DNA from: an uncultured Collinsella sp.
GTDB lineage: Bacteria; Actinomycetota; Coriobacteriia; Coriobacteriales; Coriobacteriaceae
DNA: 64,000 nucleotides
Assembly (NCBI GenBank): GCA_900543605.1
Contig: UQSK01000004.1
Coordinates: 1 to 64,000 of the forward strand
Reading direction: 5' to 3'
Shown: positions 7,843 through 15,966 of the stretch, piece by piece
How positions within the stretch are numbered: the first letter of the stretch is position 1
Layout: each line of letters starts with the position of its first letter
Translations under genes and position numbers: made by a program
Notes under the pieces: model-generated
Told to the model about the DNA's origin: nothing
The model's input: only the letters and a program-made list of their open reading frames with translations
Database searches by the model: none

Positions 7843-9144
7843 ATGCAGCGACAGCTAATGGACGAACTCATCGCTTGGAAATCTAGGGCAAACCGTAAGC
7901 CCCTCCTGCTTAAAGGGGCCCGCCAGACGGGAAAAACCTGGCTTCTCAACGAATTCGCAGGCCAGCAGTATCAAAACGTCATCCGTTTTGACTTTATGCT
8001 CGAACCGGGCGTACGTTCGCTGTTCGACGGAAGCCTTGACCCCAAACGCATCATCTCCCAGATAGAGCTCCTGCGCGGCCAGACCATAACGCCGACAGAC
8101 ACACTCATCATCTTCGACGAAATCCAAGAGGCACCGCGTGGCATCACCTCGCTCAAATACTTCAACGAGCTGGCGCCGGAATACCATATCGTGGCAGCCG
8201 GCTCCTATATGGGGCTCGCGCTCCGACGCGAAAACGAGTCGTTCCCCGTCGGCAAGATTGACCAGCTTACCATGCGCCCCATGGGGTTTGTCGAGTTCGT
8301 TCGTGCCGTCGATGGCGATCCGCTCGCAGATGCCATCCTTGCCGCAGACATGGACCTGCTGGCAAACGTTTCCGAAAAGCTCGAGCGCCTGCTCAAGGAA
8401 TACCTCGTTGTCGGTGGCATGCCAGAAGTTGTCTCCGCTTTCGCCACCTCCCACGATTTCATCGAGGCCCGCAGGCTTCAGCAGCAAATCATCGAAGCTT
8501 ACGAATCCGATTTTGGCAAGCATGCGCCAGCCCGCATCGTCGAGCGCATGAGGCTGGTTTGGAAATCCCTTCCCGGCCAGCTCGCAAAGGAAAACAAGAA
8601 GTTCGTCTACGGTGCGCTCCGTCCCGGGGCGCGCGCACGCGATTTTGAGGAAAGCCTCCAGTGGCTCATGGACTATGGAATCGTTCATAAGGTACCACGT
8701 GTTTCCGCCCTAAGAGCACCACTCACAAGCTACGAGGATCTCTCGGGCTTCAAGCTGTTCTGCATCGACACCGGCATCCTCGGAGCACTCTCCGGCCTCT
8801 CGCCAGCCATTGTTCTGAACGGGCCCGCAGTTTTTACGGAGTTCAAAGGCTCGCTGACCGAGCAATACGTCGCACAGGAGCTTTTGTTCCAAGGCAAAAC
8901 TCCCGCGTATTGGCCATCCTCCTCCGGCAATGCAGAGACTGACTTTGCCATCGACCATGCGGGGACCGTGCTTCCGCTCGAGGTCAAGGCGGCAGAGAAC
9001 CTCAAAGCAAAGAGCCTGAGGATTGCCTGCGAGAAGTTCAAGCTCGAGCGCTGCGTGAGAACATCGTTAGCGGCATATAGAGACGAGGGCACGCTCGTCA
9101 ACATTCCGCTCTGGGAGATTGGGCAAATCGACAAGCTGGCATAG
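7843..9144 (+). CDS. AAA-family ATPase with C-terminal DUF4143 domain
   Basis: This 433-residue protein has Walker A GARQTGKT (25-32) and Walker B LIIFDEIQ (about 87-94), typical of the AAA_14 plus DUF4143 family. The C-terminal part has a PD-(D/E)xK-like pattern, TDF at about 366 and LEVKA at 379-383, suggesting a nuclease-type fold. Cellular functions in this family are mostly unknown. Many copies occur per genome in gut anaerobes, and defence or mobile roles are proposed. Here it is a stand-alone gene with its own promoter, three upstream 33-bp repeats and near-identical direct repeats on both sides. It separates galKT from the lac genes and looks inserted. Confidence 0.85.
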   Translation: MQRQLMDELIAWKSRANRKPLLLKGARQTGKTWLLNEFAGQQYQNVIRFDFMLEPGVRSLFDGSLDPKRIISQIELLRGQTITPTDTLIIFDEIQEAPRGITSLKYFNELAPEYHIVAAGSYMGLALRRENESFPVGKIDQLTMRPMGFVEFVRAVDGDPLADAILAADMDLLANVSEKLERLLKEYLVVGGMPEVVSAFATSHDFIEARRLQQQIIEAYESDFGKHAPARIVERMRLVWKSLPGQLAKENKKFVYGALRPGARARDFEESLQWLMDYGIVHKVPRVSALRAPLTSYEDLSGFKLFCIDTGILGALSGLSPAIVLNGPAVFTEFKGSLTEQYVAQELLFQGKTPAYWPSSSGNAETDFAIDHAGTVLPLEVKAAENLKAKSLRIACEKFKLERCVRTSLAAYRDEGTLVNIPLWEIGQIDKLA

Positions 9145-9167
9145 GCGCTGTGGAGGGGGTGTCCCGT

Positions 9168-9214
9168 AAGGAGTGTCCCAAACTGCCGGCAAAAAAGGAA
9201 CGTCCCTATCTGCC
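9168..9214 (+). repeat. Intergenic GAACGTCCC-type repeat, right copy flanking the ATPase gene
   Basis: This is the direct partner of 7657-7703, matching at about 42 of 47 positions. Together the two bracket the 33-bp repeats and the ATPase gene. Confidence 0.75.
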
Positions 9215-9260
9215 GCATTCCCGAAGCAAAGCAACGCCGATGTTTTGGCCACGACAGCGA

Positions 9261-9359
9261 AAGCCCGCCAAAGCGAGCAAGGTGCCTTGAAGCGAGGCGG
9301 CATTGACCTTCTGGTCATGCCGCCGAAGCTGAAAGGCAGATTGCCGCTCTGGCGGGCTT
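9261..9359. repeat. Structured 99-bp inverted repeat
   Basis: Nested complementary arms suggest a long folded RNA or a small palindromic element. They are AAGCCCGCCA (9261-9270) with TGGCGGGCTT (9350-9359), TGCCTT (9283-9288) with AAGGCA (9333-9338), and a central hairpin GGCGGCATTGACC (9296-9308) with GGTCATGCCGCC (9313-9324). No coding function is seen. Confidence 0.5.
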
Positions 9360-9372
9360 GCAGCGTCGGCTG

Positions 9373-9400
9373 GTTACGCGGTTTGGTAAAACCGCGTAAC
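9373..9400. terminator. Hairpin after the PfkB kinase gene
   Basis: A perfect 12-bp stem GTTACGCGGTTT/AAACCGCGTAAC with loop GGTA lies directly beyond the stop of the minus-strand kinase gene. It has no clear U tract, so it may act as a weak terminator or as a 3' end protector. Confidence 0.55.
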
Positions 9401-9401
9401 T

Positions 9402-10337
9402 CTAAAGCTCCGTCACTTCAACGTTGTTGTAGATCTCGTCCCAGCGGTCCATGACCAGGTGGCCGGTCTTGGGATCCATGGCGTTGAGCTTGCCGCAGGT
9501 ATTGGCGGTCTTGAGCACCGTGACGTCGTCGGCACCAGCAGCAATCGCATGCGCAAAGCCGGCGATGGTCGAATCGCCGGAACCCGTCGCGTTTACAGCC
9601 GCAATCGCGGGCGTCTTGGCGCGGAACGCGCGACCCTCATGGAAGCCCACCGAACCGGCAGCGCCCATCGAAACGACAACCCAGGGAATACCGGCAAAGC
9701 GGCCATCGGCGGCGAGCGCCTCGCGCAGGGCATCGACATCATCGGTCGTAAAGGACGTACCCAGCAGGCCGTTAATCTCGGTAAGGTTGGGCTTTACGAG
9801 CTCAGGCTTAGCGTCGGACTCCAGCGCGGCCTCCAGCGATGCACCCGAGGTGTCGAGCAGCACTTTGGCGCCCGCCTCTTCGGCGATCTTGACGAGCTCG
9901 GCATAGTAGCCGGCATCGACGCCACGCGGCAGCGAGCCCGAAAGCGTCACAACGTCCGCCTTCGCTGCAAGCTCGGCGAACTTGGCCGTAAAGGCCTCGA
10001 GCTCGGCCGGGGCGATCTGCGGGCCGCTCTCCAGCAGCTCGGTCTGATTGCCCTCGTGCAGAATATTCAGGCAAATGCGCGTCTCACCGGCGATGGGCAC
10101 AAAGTCGTTCTTGACGCCATCAGCATCCATGAGCTCGGCCATATAGGCACCCATGTGGCCGCCGAGCAGACCGGTCGCGAGCACGTCGTCGCCCAGCTGC
10201 AGCAGCACGCGGCTCACGTTGAGGCCCTTACCGCCAGCGGTCTTTTCGGGCGTCACGCGGTTAACATCGTCGATGATCAACTTGTCGAGCTGATAGCGCG
10301 TATCAATCGACGGGTTCATGGTAACGGTCAGAATCAT
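9402..10337 (-). CDS. lacC: PfkB-family hexose-phosphate kinase (tagatose-6-phosphate/1-phosphofructokinase type), copy 1
   Basis: This 311-residue ribokinase-fold kinase is of the LacC/FruK type. Visible motifs are TAGGKGLNVSRVL near the N-terminus (substrate-binding GG motif), SGSLPRGV in the middle, and the C-terminal catalytic ATGSGDSTIAGFAHA with its Asp. Start ATG 10337-10335 has AGGAG upstream. It lies last in a minus-strand run lacA, lacB, mutarotase, kinase, so phosphorylation of tagatose-6-phosphate to tagatose-1,6-bisphosphate is the likely role, but fructose-1-phosphate kinase activity cannot be excluded. A paralogue at 35004-35939 differs at only about 42 of 311 positions by eye. 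The symbol is given on context. Confidence 0.8.
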   Translation of the reverse strand: MILTVTMNPSIDTRYQLDKLIIDDVNRVTPEKTAGGKGLNVSRVLLQLGDDVLATGLLGGHMGAYMAELMDADGVKNDFVPIAGETRICLNILHEGNQTELLESGPQIAPAELEAFTAKFAELAAKADVVTLSGSLPRGVDAGYYAELVKIAEEAGAKVLLDTSGASLEAALESDAKPELVKPNLTEINGLLGTSFTTDDVDALREALAADGRFAGIPWVVVSMGAAGSVGFHEGRAFRAKTPAIAAVNATGSGDSTIAGFAHAIAAGADDVTVLKTANTCGKLNAMDPKTGHLVMDRWDEIYNNVEVTEL

Positions 10338-10393
10338 ATTGAACTCCTGTTTCCGAGGCACGACACGCGCGGCCCCAAACATACGATAGCTCG

Positions 10394-11275
10394 TTAAAGG
10401 ATCTCGATCTCAAAGCCGCGGGTAACGGTCTCCCCCGGCTTGGCCACCAGGCAGCCACGCTTGTGCTCCAGAATATCGTCCTCGTCGGAGCAGGTGGACA
10501 GGCCGCCCCACGGTTCCACGGCCACAAAGTCACCCTCGGGCTTGCTCCACACAATCAGGTACGGCATATCGGGGAACGTCAGTCGCACGCCCTTGTCCTC
10601 GGTCTTCTTGGTCAGCGTAACCACGCGGCTCTCGAGCACGTCAAAGATGGTCTCCGCGAAGTCAAAGAGTTCGTGGGTCAGCGGCAGATCATGGCCAACC
10701 ATCGGGTTCTTGCTACGATGCTCAACATCAATCAGGCCCGTCGAGGGAACGGCAGTACAGAGCTCGGCGGCCTCGCGCTGCTCAAAACGGAGCTCGTAGT
10801 CGTCATAGGACTCGCCCTCGTCAAGCGGGCACTTAAAGCCAGGGTGACCGCCCACAAAGAACGGCATGTCCTCGGTGCCCTCATTGGTCACCTCGTACGA
10901 CACGGCCACCTTCTCCGCATCGATCGTGTAACGAGCAACGATCTTAAACGGATACGGGTGCTGCTCGAGCAACTCGGCATGGTCGGCAGAGCTTAGGCTC
11001 AGCGCGACCATGTTGTCGCTCTGCTCCTCGAGCTTCCACTCCTGTTTGCGAGCAAAGCCGTGACGGGCGAGCTTAACCTCGCGGCCGCCCATGGTCATTG
11101 CGTGACCGTCGCGAAGGCCGCCGCAGATCGGGAAACAAATGGGTGCCTGGCCCGACCACACCGCCGGGTCGCCCTGCCACAGGTACTCACGGCCGTTGGC
11201 CGCAATAGAAGTGAACGATCCGCCAGCCGTGCTCAACGCAATGCGGACAGAGCCGTTATCAAGAACAAACTCCAT
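10394..11275 (-). CDS. LacX-like aldose 1-epimerase family protein, copy 1
   Basis: This 293-residue galactose-mutarotase-fold protein is of the LacX-like subgroup. The N-terminal pattern is STAGGSFTSIAANGREYLWQ. PICGGLRDG, ARHGFARKQEW and GGHPGFKCPLDEGE follow, and VEPWGGLSTC lies near the end. It should equilibrate sugar or sugar-phosphate anomers. ATG 11275-11273 is preferred over the ATG at 11293, because the latter would use the ribosome binding site GAAGGAG as its own codons. It sits between lacB and the PfkB kinase, matching the lacX association of other tagatose-pathway clusters. A paralogue of equal length lies at 35999-36880 beside the second kinase copy. The 203-bp gap upstream shows no gene or obvious site. 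Confidence 0.82.
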   Translation of the reverse strand: MEFVLDNGSVRIALSTAGGSFTSIAANGREYLWQGDPAVWSGQAPICFPICGGLRDGHAMTMGGREVKLARHGFARKQEWKLEEQSDNMVALSLSSADHAELLEQHPYPFKIVARYTIDAEKVAVSYEVTNEGTEDMPFFVGGHPGFKCPLDEGESYDDYELRFEQREAAELCTAVPSTGLIDVEHRSKNPMVGHDLPLTHELFDFAETIFDVLESRVVTLTKKTEDKGVRLTFPDMPYLIVWSKPEGDFVAVEPWGGLSTCSDEDDILEHKRGCLVAKPGETVTRGFEIEIL

Positions 11276-11478
11276 GGGAATCTTCTCCTTCACATATCAT
11301 CTCGCACGATCCATTGTGAACGTCGTGCCTTTAGAAGAAAGGTAATGAGGCAGCGCCGCAAACAAAAGAACAATGCACGTCCAGCCCGCTGGGCCAATTG
11401 GGCTGATAGCAAACCGGCCCGCGCCCCATCACAGAAACGCGAGCCGTCAACGGACTAGTTAATTACGCCGGATACCCG

Positions 11479-12003
11479 CTAATCGTGGTATTCGCCGCGG
11501 TCCCACTTCTCCAGGAACTCGTCAAAGAAGTGCGGGTCAGCCTGAGCCTCGGCGTCGGCCTTATTGCAGGCATCGATCTTGGCGATCAGGGCATCGTGCT
11601 CGGGGGTCTTCTCGTAGGGCTCCTCCAGGAAGGCAAGCATGATATCGGCCATCAGGAACTCGCCGGTAATCTTGCCGCCAAAGCCCACGATGTTGGCGTT
11701 GAGCTCGCGACGGGCATACAGGGCAGAGGTCATGTCGCGAACCAGGGCGCAGCGGGCGCCGGGAACCTTGTTGACGGCGTTGGTGATGCCGATGCCGGTG
11801 CCGCACAGGGCCACGCCAAAGTCGGCCTTGCCGCTGGCAACAGCCTCGCCCACGGCCTTACCGTAGATGGGATAGTGCGTACGGGTGTGGCTGTAGGTAC
11901 CGCAGTCGAGCACCTTGTAGCCAGCCTGCTCCAGGCGGTCGGCCAGATAGATCTTCTCGTCCGTAACGATATGGTCGCAACCGATTGCGATGGTCTTCTT
12001 CAT
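11479..12003 (-). CDS. lacB: Galactose-6-phosphate isomerase subunit LacB
   Basis: This 174-residue RpiB/LacAB-fold protein is one of two subunits converting galactose-6-phosphate to tagatose-6-phosphate. It starts [15 protein letters not shown] and carries the active-site loop [18 protein letters not shown] (about 65-82), with Cys67 matching the RpiB-family catalytic cysteine. The length matches LacB (about 171). AAAGGA lies eight bases before the start. It follows lacA by 63 bp on the same strand. Together with the downstream mutarotase and kinase it forms the tagatose-6-phosphate pathway. Confidence 0.93.
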   Translation of the reverse strand: MKKTIAIGCDHIVTDEKIYLADRLEQAGYKVLDCGTYSHTRTHYPIYGKAVGEAVASGKADFGVALCGTGIGITNAVNKVPGARCALVRDMTSALYARRELNANIVGFGGKITGEFLMADIMLAFLEEPYEKTPEHDALIAKIDACNKADAEAQADPHFFDEFLEKWDRGEYHD

Positions 12004-12066
12004 CAGAACGTCCTTTCGTCTGAATTCACAAGTTGAGGTAGAAGTTCGAGTTCTCGGTGGCTCTCG

Positions 12067-12495
12067 TTAGGCCATCTTGTTGAGCATGTCGACACGGATC
12101 TGGTGACGGCCGCCGGCGTACTGGGCGCGCAGGAACTCGCGGGCGATCTTCTTGGCGACCTCGGTGCCCACAACGCCCGGGCCCATGGTGACCATGCGCG
12201 AGCCGTTGTGCTCGCGGGTCATGTAGGCGGAACGCTCGTCGGAAATGTTGGCGACGACCATGCCCTTAATCTTGACGGCGGCCATATAGGAGCCGACGCC
12301 GTACTTATCGAATGCGAAGCCCTGGGAATCCTTGTGCTCCAGCAGGTCCTTGGCAACGGCGGTCGCGGAATCGACAAAGTCCGCGGCAGGGGTCTCGGAA
12401 TAGTCGACGACCTCGTGACCGTCGGCGATGAGCATCTCCTTGATGGACTCCTTCATCGACATACCGTCGGCATCGGAAGCGATTACAACCCTCAT
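12067..12495 (-). CDS. lacA: Galactose-6-phosphate isomerase subunit LacA
   Basis: This 142-residue LacA subunit begins MRVVIASDADGMSMKESI. The family loop is degenerate, as usual for LacA (FAFDKYGVGSYMAAVKIKG in place of the catalytic CGTGIG loop), which is why it needs LacB as partner. The end keeps the family's substrate-phosphate region (YAGGRHQIRVDMLNKMA). AAGGAGGATGTC precedes the start. It is the first gene of the lacAB-mutarotase-kinase run, and its promoter region carries a LacR-like site and an ACCGTTCACAG site. Confidence 0.93.
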   Translation of the reverse strand: MRVVIASDADGMSMKESIKEMLIADGHEVVDYSETPAADFVDSATAVAKDLLEHKDSQGFAFDKYGVGSYMAAVKIKGMVVANISDERSAYMTREHNGSRMVTMGPGVVGTEVAKKIAREFLRAQYAGGRHQIRVDMLNKMA

Positions 12496-12588
12496 GACAT
12501 CCTCCTTGAGAGATACGCAGGTGCGTAGTTTCTGTTTGGAAGTGTTGAATCGCGTTCAGGTCCGGGCATCTGAATGTGCGGTTCTTCA

Positions 12589-12676
12589 CTGTTCATGTTT
12601 ATTTGAACACATTCGAACAGTAACTGCAACAACTATTTGTTTATCTTTGTTCTTTTTTGAACAAATACCGTTCACA
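12589..12676. promoter_or_regulatory. lacA promoter region with LacR-like operator and ACCGTTCACAG site
   Basis: On the lacA strand GTTCAAATAAACATGAACAG (12608-12589) matches TTCAAAYAA-N4-GAACA sites at the lacF promoter and in front of the DeoR gene at 31309. A second, tighter palindrome TTGTTC-TTTTTT-GAACAA lies at about 12648-12665, and ACCGTTCACAG at 12666-12676 matches the shared sugar-promoter motif. The rest of the 307-bp gap holds only the terminator at 12736. Confidence 0.55.
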
Positions 12677-12735
12677 GGTGATTGCTGACCGTTTGAGCCG
12701 GGCGCGGACGCAGCGACCATGTGTTCAACAAACAA

Positions 12736-12768
12736 AAGGGCGGCCGAGAATGTGTCTCGGCCGCCCTT
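12736..12768 (-). terminator. Terminator of the 340-residue membrane protein gene
   Basis: A perfect 14-bp stem AAGGGCGGCCGAGA with its complement and a 5-base loop is followed on the minus strand by TTTTGTTTGTT. It lies 35 bp past the stop of the membrane protein gene. Confidence 0.85.
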
Positions 12769-12802
12769 CGGCGGTATTCCCCGGTATATACAGCTGTTTT
12801 AG

Positions 12803-13825
12803 CTACTCGGACTGCCCGCCCTTTTTGGCGTGCTTGGAAGGAGCGCTCAGAAAGCGGCCCGTCAAATAGTTCGCCGGGCCGGAGATATCGATCCCCAGCA
12901 GGGTGTGGCCCAGCCACAGAAACGCCACGAGCACCAGCAGCGGGATAACGCACGAAGTCACGATCATCACGATGACGCCTTCGATAAGGTCGGTCACCTG
13001 GTGCACGATCTCGTCGGTCATCTGCTTGGCACCACTGGTTACCGACGTGACCAGGCTCGAGGCCCCATCAGTCAACTGCTCGAGCACGTTTTTGGACTCC
13101 GTGGCCTCGGATTTTTTCTTGTTCGATTTTGAGCTGGTCTCGACTGACTTGTCCGTGGTGTCGGTCGCATCCGCAGCCTTTTGCTCGACTTGCTCAATAC
13201 TTACGCGATACGTTTCATCGACCTTCTGCGACACCCATACGCTCGCGGGCACGAGCGCCATGCCGATCACGGCAACCACCAGCACGCGCGTCGCCACACG
13301 GCGCAGGACAGCACTCGTGCTCCAGCGCCCGTGAATGCCGAGCGACACCGCAAAGAGCACCAACGCAAACGGGATTAAGATGCCCAGGCCAACCGACCAC
13401 AAAATGGTTAGCAGGTATTTCTCTAGGTAGAGCACGGCAAGCACGATACCAAGGTTGCCTGAAAGCTGCGCGAGCTGCTCGGCAACCGGCGTTCCCGTAT
13501 CACCCGGCAGCGCGGTAATGCCCGCAGACAGCGCCACGCATGAAGCCGTGAGCGCCAGTACGTTACCCTTCTTTTGGTCGATGACCTCGATGGTGGAGTC
13601 CCAAGTTTTGGTATCGGCGAAATGCGGACGAGCTACAAAGCCCGACAGCAGCGCCAGGACCACGAGCGCAACGATAAAGCCAATCTGCAGCTTTTTGTTT
13701 GCGCACACGACATCGGACAGACTGGGCTGCAGCTCGGTTACCGTCGTGTGCTCGGTTATCTGGACAGGACGCCCATGAGCCATCTCGTGCGCGTCTCTTT
13801 TTTGTATTGACCCGTTATCCGGCAT
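12803..13825 (-). CDS. Multi-pass membrane protein of unknown function
   Basis: I do not recognise this 340-residue protein. Hydrophobic segments lie at about 46-65, 88-106, 121-140, 143-163, 178-197 and 284-306. Between the fifth and sixth is a hydrophilic stretch (about 198-283) rich in Ser, Thr, Lys and Asp, and the tail is Lys-rich. Start ATG 13825 follows a strong GAGGAGG. It is transcribed alone, with its own terminator, between lacA and lacF, so a transport or envelope role is only a guess. It may be a genus-specific insertion into the lac region. Confidence 0.75.
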   Translation of the reverse strand: MPDNGSIQKRDAHEMAHGRPVQITEHTTVTELQPSLSDVVCANKKLQIGFIVALVVLALLSGFVARPHFADTKTWDSTIEVIDQKKGNVLALTASCVALSAGITALPGDTGTPVAEQLAQLSGNLGIVLAVLYLEKYLLTILWSVGLGILIPFALVLFAVSLGIHGRWSTSAVLRRVATRVLVVAVIGMALVPASVWVSQKVDETYRVSIEQVEQKAADATDTTDKSVETSSKSNKKKSEATESKNVLEQLTDGASSLVTSVTSGAKQMTDEIVHQVTDLIEGVIVMIVTSCVIPLLVLVAFLWLGHTLLGIDISGPANYLTGRFLSAPSKHAKKGGQSE

Positions 13826-13916
13826 TTGGATACCTCCTCAGTCCGGCGTTTAATGCGAAAGGAAGTATACCCACCGAGCAAAAATCGAACGGGAGGACGA
13901 ACGGAGCGCGCCAAGA

Positions 13917-13960
13917 CTGTCCCCAATGACTAGTCGTTTAAGAACGTCCCCAATGACTAT
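13917..13960. repeat. Palindromic GAACGTCCC/ACTAGTC-type intergenic repeat
   Basis: CCCCAATGACTAGTC is followed by GTTTAAGAACGTCCCCAATG, so the unit CCCCAATGACTA occurs twice within 44 bp. It belongs to the same family as 32633-32663 and 60019-60076. Confidence 0.7.
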
Positions 13961-13992
13961 CTCGGGATGAGTTGCGGGGAGGAGGACAGAAA

Positions 13993-14023
13993 AAAGCCCT
14001 GCCGCGGGTAGCGGCAGGGCTTT
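13993..14023. terminator. Terminator after lacF
   Basis: A 13-bp stem AAAGCCCTGCCGC with its complement, loop GGGTA, has A/T runs on both sides. On the minus strand the stem is followed by TTTTTCTG. It ends the lacF transcript. Confidence 0.85.
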
Positions 14024-14051
14024 TGGAAAGGGGCTTGGTTGTGAGGGCTCG

Positions 14052-14390
14052 TTAGGCGAGCTTGGCCTCGAGCTCGGCAATGCGCTTGTAGGCATCGATG
14101 GTAAAGCGGGCCTGCTTCTCCAGGATCATAGTGGTCATGAGGGTATCCTGAGCGTGAGCCATGATGAAGGTCATCTCCATCTCGCCACCGCCGGCCTCCT
14201 GCGAAAGCAGCTTGGTCTGCGTGTCGTGGGCACCGATGAGCGCATCGCTGGCATCCTTGTGCAGCTGCTCGGCCTTCTCAAAGTCACCCTCGCGAGCAGC
14301 ATCGAGCGCTGCAAGCAGATCGGTCTGGGCGTCACCTGCGTATGCGACAATCTCGAATCCAACCATCGAGATTTCTTCTTTGGTTGCCAT
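14052..14390 (-). CDS. lacF: PTS lactose/cellobiose-type EIIA
   Basis: This 112-residue all-helical EIIA accepts phosphate from HPr and passes it to the EIIB domain of the lactose-type permeases. The phosphorylation-site motif is MAHAQDTLMT with His79, as in lactose EIIA His78. The length is close to the usual 105-115. AAAGGAAC precedes ATG 14390-14388. It is the only lactose-type EIIA in the window, so it probably serves both intact EIICB proteins. It lies 214 bp downstream of a LacI gene on the same strand with its own regulatory sites, so it is likely expressed from its own promoter. Confidence 0.93.
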   Translation of the reverse strand: MATKEEISMVGFEIVAYAGDAQTDLLAALDAAREGDFEKAEQLHKDASDALIGAHDTQTKLLSQEAGGGEMEMTFIMAHAQDTLMTTMILEKQARFTIDAYKRIAELEAKLA

Positions 14391-14473
14391 ATTGCGTTCC
14401 TTTCACATATGAACCAACGGAGAGCATCGCGTCCGGGCATACGCGCTGCGCTGTGTATGACAGAAACAATAAC

Positions 14474-14546
14474 ATTCAAACAAAAAGGAACAATGCAAAC
14501 CGTTATTTCGAGCCGTGAACGGTCTTTTTTCGCCCGTGAACGGTTT
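14474..14546. promoter_or_regulatory. lacF promoter operators: LacR-like site and two CCGTGAACGGT sites
   Basis: ATTCAAACAAAAAGGAACAA at 14474-14493 nearly equals the site in front of the DeoR gene (31341-31360). CCGTGAACGGT occurs at 14513-14523 and CCGTGAACGG again at about 14535-14544, 21-22 bp on (two helical turns). These are reverse complements of the shared ACCGTTCACGG motif. They lie in the lacF leader or promoter, between lacF and the upstream LacI gene. Confidence 0.6.
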
Positions 14547-14604
14547 CCAAACCATTTCGAACAATATCAAACATGATTAGCGTAAACCCAAACAGGACCG
14601 CACC

Positions 14605-15609
14605 CTAACGCAAATCGCGCACCGTATCGCCCTCTACGAGCACGCCGGGGATCAGCATGTGCTCCACGCCAGACGCAACCTCCTCGGCACCGGCGATCTT
14701 ATCGACTGCCCACATGCCGACACGCTTGTTGTCAAAGCGCACAGTGGCCAGGCGACGATCGGGCACGATGTCGCCCAGACTGTCATCAACACCCACCACG
14801 CTCACGTCCTCGGGCACGTGCTTTCCGCGCGACTCGAGTCCGCGAATGCAGCCGTAGGCCATGGCGTCGTTGGAAGCATAAATAGCCGTACAGGTCGGAT
14901 CGTCCGCCAGAGCCTGACCGGCAGCATACCCGCTCTGTGCCGTCCAATCGCCACGAACGAGTCGCGGTGGCTCAATGCCATGCGCGCGCAATGTCTCGCG
15001 CCACCCCTCCTCGCGCTGCATGCCCGAAAGCGAGCGCTCGGGACACGAGATAAAGTGCACGGTCTTGTGTCCCTGCCCCAGCAAGTACTCGACAACCTGG
15101 CGTGAGCAATCGAGCTGATCGTTATCGACCGTCGAGCACAGTGGGTGCTCCAGCATGGTAACGAGCACCGTCTGCATACCGGGCAGCGGCTCAAAGGTGC
15201 CAAAGTCCGCCGGCATGCGGTTCATGATCACAACCATGCCGTCTACCGGCAGCGCGCTCATACGCGATGATGCGCTCTCGAGGGTATAGGGATGTCCATC
15301 TACTTTAGTGAGGGTGATGGCGTAGCCGTGCTTATCGGCGGCGGCGGCAAAGCCCTCCATACGGTCGAGGTTGCCAGTACCGGTAATGTTGAACATGGCG
15401 ACACCGACGGTCTTAAACTTGCCACGGCGCAGCGATCGACCGGCAAAATTGGGGCGATACCCCAGCTCGCGCATGGCGGCACGCACGCGTTCCTTGGTCT
15501 CGGGGCGCACGCTGGGCGAATCGTGCACGGTGCGCGAGACCGTCTGCTCCGAGACGCCCGCGAGGCGCGCTACGTCTTTGACGGATACCGATTTTTTAAC
15601 AGCGGCCAT
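14605..15609 (-). CDS. LacI-family regulator, divergent from lacE copy 1
   Basis: This 334-residue LacI-type regulator has its HTH at about residues 9-35 (VSVKDVARLAGVSEQTVSRT), hinge ELGYRPNFAGRSLRRG and a sensor domain ending VEGDTVRDLR. GAAAGA lies a little before ATG 15609. It is divergent from the EIICB and 6-phospho-beta-galactosidase genes and is the likely local repressor or activator of that pair. The sensor domain closely parallels those of the LacI proteins at 3336 and 19601 (shared phrases include MSALPVDGM/MSRLPVDGM, GDWxAxSGYxAG and VGVDDSL). These regulators therefore probably arose by duplication along with the modules. Confidence 0.9.
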   Translation of the reverse strand: MAAVKKSVSVKDVARLAGVSEQTVSRTVHDSPSVRPETKERVRAAMRELGYRPNFAGRSLRRGKFKTVGVAMFNITGTGNLDRMEGFAAAADKHGYAITLTKVDGHPYTLESASSRMSALPVDGMVVIMNRMPADFGTFEPLPGMQTVLVTMLEHPLCSTVDNDQLDCSRQVVEYLLGQGHKTVHFISCPERSLSGMQREEGWRETLRAHGIEPPRLVRGDWTAQSGYAAGQALADDPTCTAIYASNDAMAYGCIRGLESRGKHVPEDVSVVGVDDSLGDIVPDRRLATVRFDNKRVGMWAVDKIAGAEEVASGVEHMLIPGVLVEGDTVRDLR

Positions 15610-15721
15610 AGGTCGATCTTTCTATGTCAACGATGCCATTGGTGGCACCTTGCGCAGTCATTTTTAACGCCTTCAAGTATATCCAACGCCTCCCCCACCA
15701 TACGCTCACCACCAAAAACCT

Positions 15722-15906
15722 ACCGTTCACCGACATTTTTGCTTCCCCGAACGGCTTTTGTCGACCAAATGTTAACGTTGCCATTGTGCAAACACAGAGC
15801 CACCGGGCGGCTCAAACGTTTACGCGTAAGGAATCGACGGTTCGCAGGCACAGGAACCACCGGTTCGCGTCTTTTTTTGTGTCGCAAAATGGCAACGTCA
15901 ACATTT
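15722..15906. promoter_or_regulatory. LacI/lacE copy 1 intergenic operators
   Basis: AAATGTTAACGTTGCCATT (15767-15785) recurs in inverted orientation at 15888-15906 with one mismatch, about 120 bp apart, as expected for a LacI-type pair that loops DNA. ACCGTTCACCG at 15722-15732 belongs to the shared sugar-promoter family. The 357-bp gap has no gene. Confidence 0.65.
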
Positions 15907-15966
15907 TGGCAACCGGACGCCAAAAGCTACCATCGTTGCTAACCCACCGACTCTTAGGAGCATTGC

